The position numbers and the translations under genes are program-made. A stretch of 64,000 nt of DNA from positions 1,493,501 through 1,557,500 of the forward strand of contig CP047152.1 of the NCBI GenBank assembly GCA_041879295.1. The letters are read 5' to 3'. A model generated the notes under the pieces. It saw only the letters and a list, made by a program, of their open reading frames with translations, was not told the DNA's origin and did not search any database. This document shows, one piece after another, positions 42,174-51,250 of this stretch (its first letter is position 1; each line of letters starts with the position of its first letter). The stretch is from Pseudomonas putida. Lineage in GTDB: Bacteria; Pseudomonadota; Gammaproteobacteria; Pseudomonadales; Pseudomonadaceae.

Positions 42174-44360
42174 TCAGAAGGTGTGCCCAAGGTTCAGGTA
42201 CACCGCTTGTTCATGTGCAGTGTTGGCGCCATAGCTGAAATTCAGCGGCCCTAAAGGCGTCTCCAGCCCCAGGAAGATGCTCGCCGCATTGATGTACCCA
42301 CTGTCGAACTCGTTGTCGTTGTTCCATGCCCGCCCACGCTCCAGCGAACCGCCAATGTATAACGGGAAGTCCAGCGGCACATAGGCCCGCGGCGTCAGCC
42401 GGCGGTAATAGACCATGCGCAACAGGCTTACGTTCTGCCCCGATACCGAGTCCTGGCGGAAGCCTGACAGCTGTCGCGCCCCGCCTATCACAAAGCTCGA
42501 CGTCACCACTTCGGTATCGTCCAGCGTGCGCCCGTAGCCCCCACCCAGCACGAACGTGTTCGGCCCGATGCTGATGGCCTTGTCCAGGTTAAACAGCCAC
42601 TGCCGGTAATCCTGGTCGGAGTCCAGCGACTTGTCGTATTTGCGCAAGGTCAGGCCGATGTCCTCGCCATGGTGCGGGAAATACACGTTATCGAGGGTGT
42701 CGAACGAGTACTTCAGTTCGTAGAAACCTTCGTTGAAACTGACTTTGGGCAAGTCCTGGTCGCCGATGCGCACTTCGGCTTCGCCCCAGGCTTTGCCCGC
42801 GCCCAGGCGCACTTCACCGCTGTTGCCGATCTGCCGGCCTACATTCAGGCCAAAGCCGTAGCGCTCCAGGCGATACTCGGCAACGGGGTCGTTGTCCAGG
42901 GTCGCTTCGATGTTCTGCGAGCCCAGGTCCAGGTACGGCGCGATGAAGTAGCGTGAGCCCACATCCAGGGGTTGGTAGAACTCACTGTACAGCTCTTGCT
43001 TATCGCCGATCTGGCCGCGGGTAAGCCATTCGGCGCCAAGGCTGTTGATGCCGTTGACCCGGTAGCTGGCGCCCAGGTTGAAAGCGCTGTCGCCACGCAG
43101 GTCATCGGACAGGTTCAGGCCCAGGCGCAGGTAGTCGGTGCCGCCGCGTCGTCCGCGGGCGTTGATCACCAGGGTGTTGTCGTTGCCCTTGTGCACCACG
43201 CGGTACTGCACCCTGTCGAAGTAGTCCAGGCCATACAGCGTACCCATGTCGGTCTGCAGGCGGTCCAGTTCCAGCGGTGCGTCGATCGGCTGGCGGATGT
43301 ACGAGCGGATCACATCATCACTGACCTTGGAGTCGTTTTCGATCCGGATTGCGGTAATTACCGGCGTGCGCTGGCGCGGCGAGCGGGCCACGGCCAGGCT
43401 GGCGTCGCCCTCGAGCTGGCGCAGGGCGGCCAGGCGTGTGTCAAGCAGGCGAGTGGCGCGGTAACCGGCGTCGATCATGTCGCGGGCACGGCCGAAATCT
43501 GTCACGCCGAAGGCAGTCAGCGATGGCTGGATGAGAATGTCGTCGCGGTGCAGGCTGGCCAGTTGTTCTTCGGAGTTGCGGCGGGTCATCAAAGTGATCG
43601 ACTGATTCAGCACGTCGACCACCGTCAGTAATTGTTTGCGATCGCGCAGCGGGGTGCCGATGTCGACCACGATGGCCAGGTCCACGCCCATTTCGCGGGC
43701 CACATCCACCGGAATGTTGTCGACCATACCGCCGTCCACCAGCAGGCGGCCGTCCAGTTCGACCGGGGCGAACACGGCGGGGATCGACATGCTGGCGCGG
43801 ATTACCTGGGGCAGGTGACCACGGCGGAATACGACTTTTTCGCCACTGGCGATGTCGGTGGCCACGGCGCGGAAGGGAATGGGCAGCTTGTCGAAGTCGC
43901 GGGTGTCGGCGGTATGCGCCAGTTTGCTTTCCAGCAGCAGTGACAGGTTCTGGCCCTGGATCACACCCAGCGGCAGGCCCAGGCTGCCGTCGTCGCGAAA
44001 GCTGAGCTTCTGCTTGACCAGAAAGTCGCGGTCATCCTGCTTGCGCCGGAACGGCACATCCTCGCGCGGCGGTGCATCGGAGAGCGCCTGTTGCCAGTCA
44101 AGGGTGGTAGCGAGTTTTTCCAGCTCTTCGACACTGTAGCCCGAGGCGTACAGGCCGCCGACCACCGCGCCCATGCTGGTGCCGGCGATGGCGTCGATGC
44201 GCACACCCTGTTCCTCCAGCGCCTTGAGTACGCCGATGTGGGCCAGGCCACGGGCTGCACCGCCAGATAACACCAGGCCGACCTTGGGCCTGGCGGGTTC
44301 CGCAGCGATTGCCGTAAGCGAGGTAAGGGCGAGCAGAAAACAGAACAGCAAACGGCGCAT
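42174..44360 (-). CDS. plpD: Patatin-like phospholipase fused to a BamA-type barrel (PlpD, type Vd secretion)
   Basis: 728 aa, the length of P. aeruginosa PlpD. A Sec signal peptide (residues 1-20) precedes a patatin domain with oxyanion motif GGAARG (33-38), Ser62 in GTSMG and Asp209 in VDGGMVDN, a Ser-Asp phospholipase A1 dyad. After a linker (about 320) come a POTRA domain (VITAIRIENDSKVSDDVIRSYI) and a 16-strand outer-membrane beta-barrel (about 410-728) ending in Phe (YLNLGHTF). The passenger may be released from the cell surface. A TTG at 44372 was rejected. Confidence 0.95.
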   Translation of the reverse strand: MRRLLFCFLLALTSLTAIAAEPARPKVGLVLSGGAARGLAHIGVLKALEEQGVRIDAIAGTSMGAVVGGLYASGYSVEELEKLATTLDWQQALSDAPPREDVPFRRKQDDRDFLVKQKLSFRDDGSLGLPLGVIQGQNLSLLLESKLAHTADTRDFDKLPIPFRAVATDIASGEKVVFRRGHLPQVIRASMSIPAVFAPVELDGRLLVDGGMVDNIPVDVAREMGVDLAIVVDIGTPLRDRKQLLTVVDVLNQSITLMTRRNSEEQLASLHRDDILIQPSLTAFGVTDFGRARDMIDAGYRATRLLDTRLAALRQLEGDASLAVARSPRQRTPVITAIRIENDSKVSDDVIRSYIRQPIDAPLELDRLQTDMGTLYGLDYFDRVQYRVVHKGNDNTLVINARGRRGGTDYLRLGLNLSDDLRGDSAFNLGASYRVNGINSLGAEWLTRGQIGDKQELYSEFYQPLDVGSRYFIAPYLDLGSQNIEATLDNDPVAEYRLERYGFGLNVGRQIGNSGEVRLGAGKAWGEAEVRIGDQDLPKVSFNEGFYELKYSFDTLDNVYFPHHGEDIGLTLRKYDKSLDSDQDYRQWLFNLDKAISIGPNTFVLGGGYGRTLDDTEVVTSSFVIGGARQLSGFRQDSVSGQNVSLLRMVYYRRLTPRAYVPLDFPLYIGGSLERGRAWNNDNEFDSGYINAASIFLGLETPLGPLNFSYGANTAHEQAVYLNLGHTF

Positions 44361-44427
44361 CGTGAGTCTCAAACCGTGGGCGAAAGACCGCTAGTATAAG
44401 CGGCCCCTCACCTGGAGATGTTTCACC

Positions 44428-44709
44428 ATGGCTGACAACAAGCCGGAAATCGTAATCACCTATTGCACCCAGTGCCAGTGGCTGTTGCGCGCTGCCTGGC
44501 TGGCTCAGGAACTGCTCAGCACCTTTGCCGACGACCTTGGCCGGGTAGCGCTGGAGCCGGGTACGGGGGGTATCTTCCGCATCACCTGCAATGGTGTGCA
44601 GATCTGGGAGCGCAAGGCCGACGGTGGTTTCCCCGAAGCGAAGGTACTGAAGCAGCGGGTGCGCGACCTGGTCGACCCGCAGCGTGGCCTTGGTCACAAC
44701 GACCGCTGA
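44428..44709 (+). CDS. SelW/Rdx-family thioredoxin-like protein
   Basis: 93 aa. Rdx family with the CxxC motif ITYCTQCQW (Cys13 and Cys16) and ends resembling selenoprotein W, here with Cys instead of Sec. Thioredoxin-like fold, cytoplasmic; partner unknown. TGGAG lies 10 nt upstream of the ATG. Divergent from plpD (67 bp apart) and convergent with the EamA gene, whose stop codon abuts its own with no spacer. Confidence 0.9.
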   Translation: MADNKPEIVITYCTQCQWLLRAAWLAQELLSTFADDLGRVALEPGTGGIFRITCNGVQIWERKADGGFPEAKVLKQRVRDLVDPQRGLGHNDR

Positions 44710-45600
44710 TCAGGCGCCCTCGGTGAGTGGTCGCTGCCTGGGCGGTTGCTCGGCCGCCAGACGGCTGGACAGCACGATGGCGAAGATGATCAGCGCGCCG
44801 CCCAGCAGCATGCGCACGGTGGGGGTTTCGGCGAAAACTGCCCAGGCCACGGCAATGCCGTAGACCGGCTCCATGCCGAACACGACGGCGGCGGTGCGCG
44901 CCTTGATCACCGCCAGGCTGGCAACGAACAGGCTGTGCGCCACTCCCGTGCAGAAGATGCCGAGCAGGGCGATCCACAGCCAGTCCAGGGTCGCAACGCT
45001 GGCCAGGCCGGGGGCGGCGAACGGCAGCAGGCACAGGCCTACCACCAGGTTCTGCCACAGGGCTGCCTGTACCGCAGGCAACCGGCCGGAGCCAGCCCGG
45101 TTGGTCAGTGACAGCAGCGAGAACAGCAGGCCCGAGAGCAGCGCCCAAAGCAGGCCGCCGGTGGCTTCGCTGGCCAGGTCGAATGCCGGCGTGACCAGTA
45201 TCAGGCCGATGCTGACCAGCACGACCAATACGGCTTCGTTACGGCGGATACGCTCGCGGAACAGCAGGCTTTCGAGGATCACCGTAAAGGCCGGGAAGCT
45301 GGCGAAGCCGAGGGTGGCGATGGCTACGCCGCCCACTTTGACGGCGATGAAGAAGCTGACCCAATGGCCGGCCAGCAGCACGCCGCCGAGCAGCAGGCGG
45401 CGCGCGTCCTGGCTGCTCAGGCGTTGCCAGCCCGGGCCTGCCAGGCTGACGAACAGGGCCAGGGCGAGTACGGCGAAGGCAGCCCGACCGAAGACGATGA
45501 TCGCCGGGCTGGCGCTGGCGGCCAGTTTGCCGAAAACGCCGGTAAGGCCGAAGAACAGCGCGCCAATGTGCAGGGCGCCGAGGGCGGTGCGGTGGTTCAT
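44710..45600 (-). CDS. EamA/DMT-family transporter
   Basis: 296 aa, ten predicted TM helices in two EamA domains (about 8-138 and 148-285). Features: GALHIGALFFGLTGVFGKLAASASPAIIVFGRA at the start, GMEPVYGIAVAWAVFAETPTVRMLLGGALIIFAIVLSS at the end of repeat two. Possible export of amino acids or metabolites; substrate unknown. It ends directly beside the stop codon of the SelW-like gene. Preceded by three REP units. Confidence 0.87.
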   Translation of the reverse strand: MNHRTALGALHIGALFFGLTGVFGKLAASASPAIIVFGRAAFAVLALALFVSLAGPGWQRLSSQDARRLLLGGVLLAGHWVSFFIAVKVGGVAIATLGFASFPAFTVILESLLFRERIRRNEAVLVVLVSIGLILVTPAFDLASEATGGLLWALLSGLLFSLLSLTNRAGSGRLPAVQAALWQNLVVGLCLLPFAAPGLASVATLDWLWIALLGIFCTGVAHSLFVASLAVIKARTAAVVFGMEPVYGIAVAWAVFAETPTVRMLLGGALIIFAIVLSSRLAAEQPPRQRPLTEGA

Positions 45601-45631
45601 GGTAGTCCTTGATGAAGATCTCTACAGGCAG

Positions 45632-45765
45632 TGCCGGCCCTTTCGCGGGTAAACCCGCTCCTACAGGTTGTGCCGGGCCTTTCGCGGGTAGACCCGCTCA
45701 GGTTGTGCACAACCTTCAGGGCCGCGCAAATCCTGTAGGAGCGGGTTTACCCGCGAAAGGGCCGG
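45632..45765. repeat. Cluster of three REP units
   Basis: Unit 1 at 45632-45667, complete. Unit 2 at 45670-45701 in the same orientation, truncated, lacking the terminal CCTAC. Unit 3 at 45732-45765, inverted. Direct plus inverted copies in a 217-bp gap that holds nothing else except the 3' end of the AraC gene and the transporter promoter. Confidence 0.85.
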
Positions 45766-45817
45766 TAAAGGCAAAGTGTAAAGCCTCAGGCAAACACATT
45801 CTGTCGCAAGACTGTTG

Positions 45818-46585
45818 TCAGTTATCGCCAGACTCTCGCCGCAAAGCCAAAGGTGTACACCCGAACGCCCGCAGCATCGCCGCTGAAAAGGCACTTTGCG
45901 AGCTATACCCGACCTGCGCCGCTATCTCGCCCATCGGCAGCACGGTCTGCACGATTAGCCGCCGCGCCTTGAGCAAACGCCGCTGGCGAATGTAGTCCAT
46001 CGGAGTCATCCCGCACTCAGTGGTAAAGCGCGCATGCAGCCGGGCACTGGACAGCCCGGCGATGCGCGCCAGGTCGGCAACCTGCAGCGGGTAGGCAGCA
46101 TGCTGTTCGATATGCACATCGAAGGACGCATAGGGCAGGCGCTGGCTGGCGTGCACGCTGGCTGCCGCCGTGACGTTGAGGCTGGCCAGCAGCAGTGCCG
46201 CGCCTTGCCTGGCGATCAATGGGTCGTGTACAGGGCTGCTCGCCAGCCAGTCCACCAGTTGCTGCTGGCGTTCATCCAGGCCCAGGGCGATGGGGCGGTC
46301 GAGCAGGCGGCGGCTGGCATCGGCATGCTCACCCAAGTGCTCGTGCAGCCAAGGCTCCCCAGGCACATCAAGCACCAGGCAATCACTGCCGGCATCGCTG
46401 GCGCACGTGTGATGAGCACCCGCCGGGACCACCACCAGCCCCTGCCGATCGATCCCGGCACCATGCCCCTGGACCTCGAACTCCAGGCGGCCGCGCAGGC
46501 CGAACACCAATTGCGGGTGTTCGTGGCTGTGGGCGATCAGGCTGTCTCGGTAATGGCGCAGCGAGAGGATCGGGCCGGCGGTCAT
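45818..46585 (-). CDS. AraC-family transcriptional regulator, cupin sensor
   Basis: 255 aa from ATG 46585 with GAGGA upstream. N-terminal cupin-like domain (about 10-95: HEHPQLVFGLRGRLEFEVQG, VVVPAGAHHTCAS), C-terminal double HTH (about 155-250; VADLARIAGLSSARLHARFTTECGMTPMDYIRQRRLLKARRLIV and MGEIAAQVGYSSQSAFSAAMLRAFGCTP). Ligand unknown. Divergent from the phosphoesterase gene with 127 bp between the starts. Confidence 0.9.
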   Translation of the reverse strand: MTAGPILSLRHYRDSLIAHSHEHPQLVFGLRGRLEFEVQGHGAGIDRQGLVVVPAGAHHTCASDAGSDCLVLDVPGEPWLHEHLGEHADASRRLLDRPIALGLDERQQQLVDWLASSPVHDPLIARQGAALLLASLNVTAAASVHASQRLPYASFDVHIEQHAAYPLQVADLARIAGLSSARLHARFTTECGMTPMDYIRQRRLLKARRLIVQTVLPMGEIAAQVGYSSQSAFSAAMLRAFGCTPLALRRESGDN

Positions 46586-46712
46586 GGGGGCTTCCTCGCA
46601 GGGCGGGTGCCCATTGTGCCTCAATCCCTGCACGCCATCACTCGTCACTGTTTTGCCATGGCGCTGTCATGTACGCCTGCCAGTCTCCAGCAAACTGCGC
46701 CGGAGCCTGCCC

Positions 46713-47510
46713 ATGACCCATGCCGAACTGTCCCGCCCCTCGCGCAAGCAACGCGTGCGTACCCTGTGGATCTCCGACGTGCACCTGGGTACCCGCGACT
46801 GCCAGGCCGAACACCTGTCGCAATTCCTCAAGGGCTACCAGGCTGACCGCGTCTACCTGGTGGGCGATATCATCGATGGCTGGAAACTGCGCGGCGGGAT
46901 CTACTGGCCGCAAGCTCACACCAACGTGATCCGCCGGCTACTGACCATGAGCAAGCGCGGCACCGAGGTGATCTACGTCACCGGCAATCATGATGAATTC
47001 CTGCGCCGCTACTCAAAGCTGATTCTGGGCAACATTCAGCTGGTAGACGAGGCCGAGCACCTGACAGCCGATGGCCGCCGTCTGCTGGTGGTCCATGGCG
47101 ATCAGTTCGATGTGATTACCCGTTACCACCGCTGGCTGGCGTTTCTGGGTGACCGCGCCTACGAATTCACCTTGGTGCTCAACCGCTGGCTCAACCACTG
47201 GCGTGCGCGGTATGGCTATGGTTACTGGTCGCTGTCTGCGTACCTCAAGCACAAGGTGAAAGGGGCGGTGAACTTCATCAGTGACTTCGAGAATGCCATT
47301 GCCCACGAGTGCACCCGTCGTGGTTTTCATGGGGTAGTGTGCGGGCATATTCATCATGCCGAGATCCGCAAGGTGGGTGAAGTGGACTACCTCAATTGCG
47401 GGGACTGGGTGGAGTCGTGCACGGCCCTGATCGAGCATTGGGATGGCAGCGTCGAACTGTATCGGCTGGCGGAAGCGCAGGCCGTGGCGGCGTTGCGCGA
47501 GCCGGCTTAG
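46713..47510 (+). CDS. Metallophosphoesterase, LpxH-like family (COG2908)
   Basis: 265 aa from ATG 46713. Calcineurin-like phosphoesterase with all metal motifs: DVHLG (21-25), GDIIDGW, GNHDE, VVHGDQFD and GHIHHAE. Databases often call such proteins UDP-2,3-diacylglucosamine diphosphatase (LpxH). The family member here has the extended RYGYGYWSLSAYLKHKVKGAVNFI helix-rich insertion, distinguishing it from true LpxH, which pseudomonads encode elsewhere. So a pyrophosphate hydrolase acting on lipid or nucleotide substrate, unproved. A longer frame from 46584 overlaps the AraC start and was rejected. Confidence 0.83.
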   Translation: MTHAELSRPSRKQRVRTLWISDVHLGTRDCQAEHLSQFLKGYQADRVYLVGDIIDGWKLRGGIYWPQAHTNVIRRLLTMSKRGTEVIYVTGNHDEFLRRYSKLILGNIQLVDEAEHLTADGRRLLVVHGDQFDVITRYHRWLAFLGDRAYEFTLVLNRWLNHWRARYGYGYWSLSAYLKHKVKGAVNFISDFENAIAHECTRRGFHGVVCGHIHHAEIRKVGEVDYLNCGDWVESCTALIEHWDGSVELYRLAEAQAVAALREPA

Positions 47511-47523
47511 GGGCCTCAGATGC

Positions 47524-47835
47524 TTACAGCCTGAGCTTGCCCAGCAGGATATCCCGGAACATCACGAAATCCCCGGCCAGGCTGTACAGCGGATAGGTAA
47601 AGGTCGCTGGCCGATTCTTCTCGAAAAAGAAGTGCCCGACCCAGGCAAAGCCATAGCCGAACACCGGCACGGCCAGCAGCAGCAACCATTTACCACTGCC
47701 AATGGTGTAGGCCAGCAGCGCTATCACCAGGCTGGTGCCGACGAAGTGCAGGCGGCGGCAGGTGGGGTTGCTGTGCTCCCCCAGATAGTACGGATAGAAC
47801 TCGGCAAAACTGCGAAACTGCGCTGTGCTGTTCAT
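47524..47835 (-). CDS. Mpo1/DUF962-like membrane protein
   Basis: 103 aa with two or three TM segments (about 28-65) between the motifs SFAEFYPYYLGEHSNPTCRRLHFVGTSL and VGHFFFEKNRPATFTYPLYSLAGDFVMFRDIL. These conserved His/Glu-rich motifs are the Fe(II) site of the Mpo1 dioxygenase family (YGL010W), which shortens 2-hydroxy fatty acids in yeast. A bacterial role in lipid metabolism is possible. GGAG lies 9 nt upstream. Convergent with the phosphoesterase gene. Confidence 0.88.
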   Translation of the reverse strand: MNSTAQFRSFAEFYPYYLGEHSNPTCRRLHFVGTSLVIALLAYTIGSGKWLLLLAVPVFGYGFAWVGHFFFEKNRPATFTYPLYSLAGDFVMFRDILLGKLRL

Positions 47836-47988
47836 GGCAGTGCTCCGGAATTAATACTTCTGGACAAGATACACGGCGTGGAGCCTGATTCGAGTCTAGA
47901 GTGACTGACGGGGCCTACCAGTGACAATAGGCGCCAAATGAGTATCCTTGGGGTTCACCGCTGGAGCGGTTGGTAAAAGAAGCCTGTC

Positions 47989-49050
47989 ATGAGCGAAAGA
48001 ACAACGTCAGCCAGTTGGGCATCAGGGATCGTGAAGGCACTTGAACTGGAAGGGCTGGATTGCAGAGCCATGTTCAAGCAGTTGGGGCTGGACTTTGCCG
48101 CCCTCGATGACCCTGATGCACGTTTCCCTCAAGATTCCATGACCCGCCTCTGGCAACTGGCGGTGGAGCTGTCGGGCAATGAGGCCATCGGCCTGAACAT
48201 GGCACGGGTGGTCCGCCCGGCGTCGTTTCATGTGGTGGGCTATGCGTTGATGTCCAGCCGCACCCTGGCCGAGGGCTTCGAGCGTCTGGTGCGTTACCAG
48301 CGCATCATCGCCGAAAGCTCCGATCTCAGTTTCGTCCTCGGCGCCGAGGGCTATTCGCTGATTCTGACCGTGCACGGCGACCACCTGCCGCCGACCCGGC
48401 ACAGCGCCGAAGCGTCGCTGGCCTGTGCGCTGGCGCTGTGCAAATGGCTCAGTGGCCGGCCGGTCCAGCCGCGGCGGGTACTGGTGCAGGGGCCGCAGCC
48501 GAAGAATGTCGAGCCTTACAAGGTGGCGTTCCATTCACCGCTGGTGTTCGGCGCCCCACATGATGCGCTGGTGTTCGAGCGGGCCGACATGGAAGCGCCG
48601 CTGCCGACCGCCAACGAGGCCATGGCGGTGCTGCACGACCGGTTTGCCGGGGAGTACCTGGCACGCTTCTCCGAAAGCCGGGTCAGCCACCGCGTGCGCC
48701 AGGTGTTGTGCCGCATCCTGCCGCAGGGTGAGCCCAAGCGCGAAACCCTGGCCCAGGCCCTGCACCTGTCGCAGCGCACCTTGCAACGGCGGCTGCAGGA
48801 GGAAGGCACCAGCTTCCAGACCTTGCTTGACGACACCCGCCGTGAACTGGCCGAACAATACCTGGCCCAGCCGGGCATGACCTTGCTGGAAACCGCCTAT
48901 CTGCTGGGCTTTGCCGACCCCAGCAACTTCTATCGTGCGTTCCGCCGCTGGTTCGATGCCACGCCCAGCGAGTACCGCGCCCGTCTGGGCGCGGAGGGCG
49001 AAGTGCTCAGTGACGCCAGAACGCCGGCATGCACAACACCAGCACCGTGA
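47989..49050 (+). CDS. AraC-family regulator with Arabinose_bd sensor domain
   Basis: 353 aa. The N-terminal PF12625-type domain (about 15-205; ASFHVVGYALMSSRTLAEGFERLVRYQRI is its core motif) recognises small carbon compounds in OruR/ArgR-like relatives. C-terminal AraC double HTH (about 233-330; LAQALHLSQRTLQRRLQEEGTSFQTLLDDTRRELAEQYL, LETAYLLGFADPSNFYRAFRRWFDATPSEYR). It runs 44 bp into the 3' end of the convergent trkH, the last part of its C-terminal tail (ARTPACTTPAP) lying in that overlap. Target unknown. Confidence 0.87.
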   Translation: MSERTTSASWASGIVKALELEGLDCRAMFKQLGLDFAALDDPDARFPQDSMTRLWQLAVELSGNEAIGLNMARVVRPASFHVVGYALMSSRTLAEGFERLVRYQRIIAESSDLSFVLGAEGYSLILTVHGDHLPPTRHSAEASLACALALCKWLSGRPVQPRRVLVQGPQPKNVEPYKVAFHSPLVFGAPHDALVFERADMEAPLPTANEAMAVLHDRFAGEYLARFSESRVSHRVRQVLCRILPQGEPKRETLAQALHLSQRTLQRRLQEEGTSFQTLLDDTRRELAEQYLAQPGMTLLETAYLLGFADPSNFYRAFRRWFDATPSEYRARLGAEGEVLSDARTPACTTPAP

Positions 49051-50461
49051 TGATTTCCAGGCGACCCAGCAGCATGCCGGTCGCCAGAATCCATTTGGCT
49101 GCGTCAGGCAGCGTGGCGTAGTTGCCCGACGGGCCGATCACTTCACCCAGGCCCGGGCCTACACCCGAAACCGTGCCAGCCGCACCGGTCAGCGCGGTCA
49201 TCCAGTCCACGCCCAGCAGCGACAGCAGCAGCGCCATGACACAGATGGTGATGGCGAAGAAGAACGAGAACGTCAGGATCGAACGCACGATGTCTTCGTC
49301 GAGGCGATGGCCGTTGTATTTCTGCTTGATCACCGCGCGCGGGTGAATCAGCTGGTTGAGGCTGGCCTTGAGCAGGATGTAGGCCACCTGGAAGCGGAAA
49401 ATCTTGATACCGCCTGCGGTCGAGCCGGAACAGCCGCCAACGAAGCCCAGGTAGAAGAACAGCATCAGCGAGAAGTTGCCCCACAGGCTGTAGTCACCCA
49501 GAGAGAAGCCGGTGGTGGTGACCACCGAGGTCACGTTCAGCGCTACGTGGCGCAAGGCATCGAGCCAGTGCAGGTCGGTGCTGTACCAATACCAGGTCCC
49601 CAACACCAGCCAGGTGGCGACCAGCATGCCCAGCAAGCCTTGCACCTGCTGGTCGCGGATCAGCGCCTTGCGGTTGCCGCGCAGGGTGGCTACGTAAAGG
49701 GTGAACGGCAGGCTGCCCATGATCATCACCACCACTGCAACCCAGTGCACGGCCGGGATATCCCATTTCGCCAATGACTGGTCGGAGGTGGAGAAACCGC
49801 CGGTAGAGATTGCCGACATGGCGTGGTTTATTGCATCGAACGGGCTCATGCCCGCCCACCAGAAGGCCAGCGCGCCCAGTATCGAGAAGCCGACGTAAAC
49901 CCCGACGATCGACTTGGCGACCATGTGCGAGCGCGGCATGACCTTTTCCGAGCGGTCGGACGATTCGGTCTGGAACAGGCGCATGCCGCCGATGCGCAGC
50001 AGCGGAAGGATCGCCACCGCCATGGCGATGAAGCCGATACCGCCGAGCCAGTGCAGCATCGAGCGCCACATGAGGATGCCCGGCGACATGTTGTCGAGCC
50101 CGCTGAGCACGGTGGCGCCGGTCGCGGTGATGCCTGACATGCTTTCGAAGAAGGCGTCGGTGTAGCTGATGTGCTGGGTCAGCAGGAACGGTAGCGCGGC
50201 GAACACGCACACCACCAGCCAGCTGCTGACGGTCAGCAGGTACATGTCGCGCGGGCGCAGGTGCACATGCTCGGGGCGCCCCTGCACCACCAGGGCCAGG
50301 CCGGCGATGAAGGTGATCAGGCTCGACCAGAGAAACGACGGCATGTCGCCGGTGCGCTCGAAGATCACCAGGGTCGCCATGGGCACGGCCATGCTCACGG
50401 CCAGCGTAATCAGGAAGATGCCGATGATGAAACCAATGATCCTTAAGGTCGGCAACGCCAT
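49007..50461 (-). CDS. trkH: Trk potassium uptake channel subunit TrkH
   Basis: 484 aa, four tandem M1-P-M2 pore units. Selectivity-loop segments with conserved Gly: ATGATVLSGL (about 114), STGGFSTSDQS (about 222), TTTGFSLGDYS (about 318), SGVGPGLGEVI (about 433), and a GGCSGSTAGGIKIFRF signature. It forms the K+ pore with TrkA-type RCK subunits at the inner membrane; no trkA is adjacent. 44-bp tail-to-tail overlap with the AraC gene. ATG 50461; no strong RBS. Confidence 0.95.
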   Translation of the reverse strand: MALPTLRIIGFIIGIFLITLAVSMAVPMATLVIFERTGDMPSFLWSSLITFIAGLALVVQGRPEHVHLRPRDMYLLTVSSWLVVCVFAALPFLLTQHISYTDAFFESMSGITATGATVLSGLDNMSPGILMWRSMLHWLGGIGFIAMAVAILPLLRIGGMRLFQTESSDRSEKVMPRSHMVAKSIVGVYVGFSILGALAFWWAGMSPFDAINHAMSAISTGGFSTSDQSLAKWDIPAVHWVAVVVMIMGSLPFTLYVATLRGNRKALIRDQQVQGLLGMLVATWLVLGTWYWYSTDLHWLDALRHVALNVTSVVTTTGFSLGDYSLWGNFSLMLFFYLGFVGGCSGSTAGGIKIFRFQVAYILLKASLNQLIHPRAVIKQKYNGHRLDEDIVRSILTFSFFFAITICVMALLLSLLGVDWMTALTGAAGTVSGVGPGLGEVIGPSGNYATLPDAAKWILATGMLLGRLEIITVLVLCMPAFWRH

Positions 50462-50563
50462 GTGATCTGCTCAGACTCGAAACGGAAGGGCGCCATTCTA
50501 CCTATGGGTCTGGTGATGTAAACGCTAGAATGGCCGCACATTCAACTGCCAGGAGGGTAGCCG

Positions 50564-51121
50564 ATGGAGGCTCTCGACGCATTGCTCAACCGTGTTTCCG
50601 TGCCACGCCTGACCGACCCAGCGCCCAATGCCGCCCAGCGCGAGGCGCTGTTCCAGGCTGCCCTGCGCGCCCCGGACCACGGCCAGCTGCGGCCGTGGCG
50701 TTTTCTTACCATCGAAGGCCAGGGTCGCGAGAAGCTGGGCGAGTTGTTCGCCGAAGCCTTGCAGCACAAGGGCGATGCCAGCCAGGCAGCCTTGGACAAG
50801 GCCCGTGCCATGCCGCTGCGGGCGCCATTGTTGATCGTGGTGGTGGCCAGGTTGCAGGACCACTTCAAGGTGCCCAAGTCCGAGCAACGCCTGGCGGCGG
50901 GCTGTGCGGCGCACGGTATTCTGATTGCTGCGCACGCGCAGGGGATCGGCGCGGTGTGGCGTACCGGTGACATGGCTTTCGACGCCCATGTGCACAAGGG
51001 GTTGGGGTTGGCCGAGAACGAGGAGCTGATTGGCTACCTGTATGTCGGCACGCCGCTGACCGAGCCGCGTACGGCGCCGGTGCTGGCAACTGCCGATTTC
51101 GTCAGTGGCTGGGGTGAGTAG
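50564..51121 (+). CDS. Nitroreductase family protein (YdjA-like)
   Basis: 185 aa, small nitroreductase fold as in YdjA. Opening VPRLTDPAPNAAQREALFQAALRAPDHGQLRPWRFLTI with the FMN phosphate-binding Arg/Ser motif (RAPDHGQLRPW), GIGAVWRTGDMAFD near the middle. FMN- and NAD(P)H-dependent reduction, substrate unknown. AGGAGGG RBS. Transcribed away from trkH (102 bp apart). Confidence 0.92.
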   Translation: MEALDALLNRVSVPRLTDPAPNAAQREALFQAALRAPDHGQLRPWRFLTIEGQGREKLGELFAEALQHKGDASQAALDKARAMPLRAPLLIVVVARLQDHFKVPKSEQRLAAGCAAHGILIAAHAQGIGAVWRTGDMAFDAHVHKGLGLAENEELIGYLYVGTPLTEPRTAPVLATADFVSGWGE

Positions 51122-51154
51122 GGCTGCCTTGGGCTGATTCATGTATCAAGGCTT

Positions 51155-51236
51155 CTGGCCTCTTCGCAGGTATACCCGCTCCTGCAACAGCATCCACATC
51201 CCCTGTAGGAGCGGGTTTACCCGCGAAGAGGCCAGG
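51155..51236. repeat. REP pair between nitroreductase gene and histidine kinase gene
   Basis: Copies at 51155-51190 (degenerate: TTCGCAGGTATACCCGCTCC) and, inverted, 51201-51236 (intact). Convergent gene ends. Confidence 0.82.
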
Positions 51237-51250
51237 CGCCGTTACACCCA

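Noticed and set aside
45632..45765. CRISPR array
   Set aside because: Only three related units, in mixed orientation, with unequal gaps and no cas genes; they match the REP consensus seen throughout the window.
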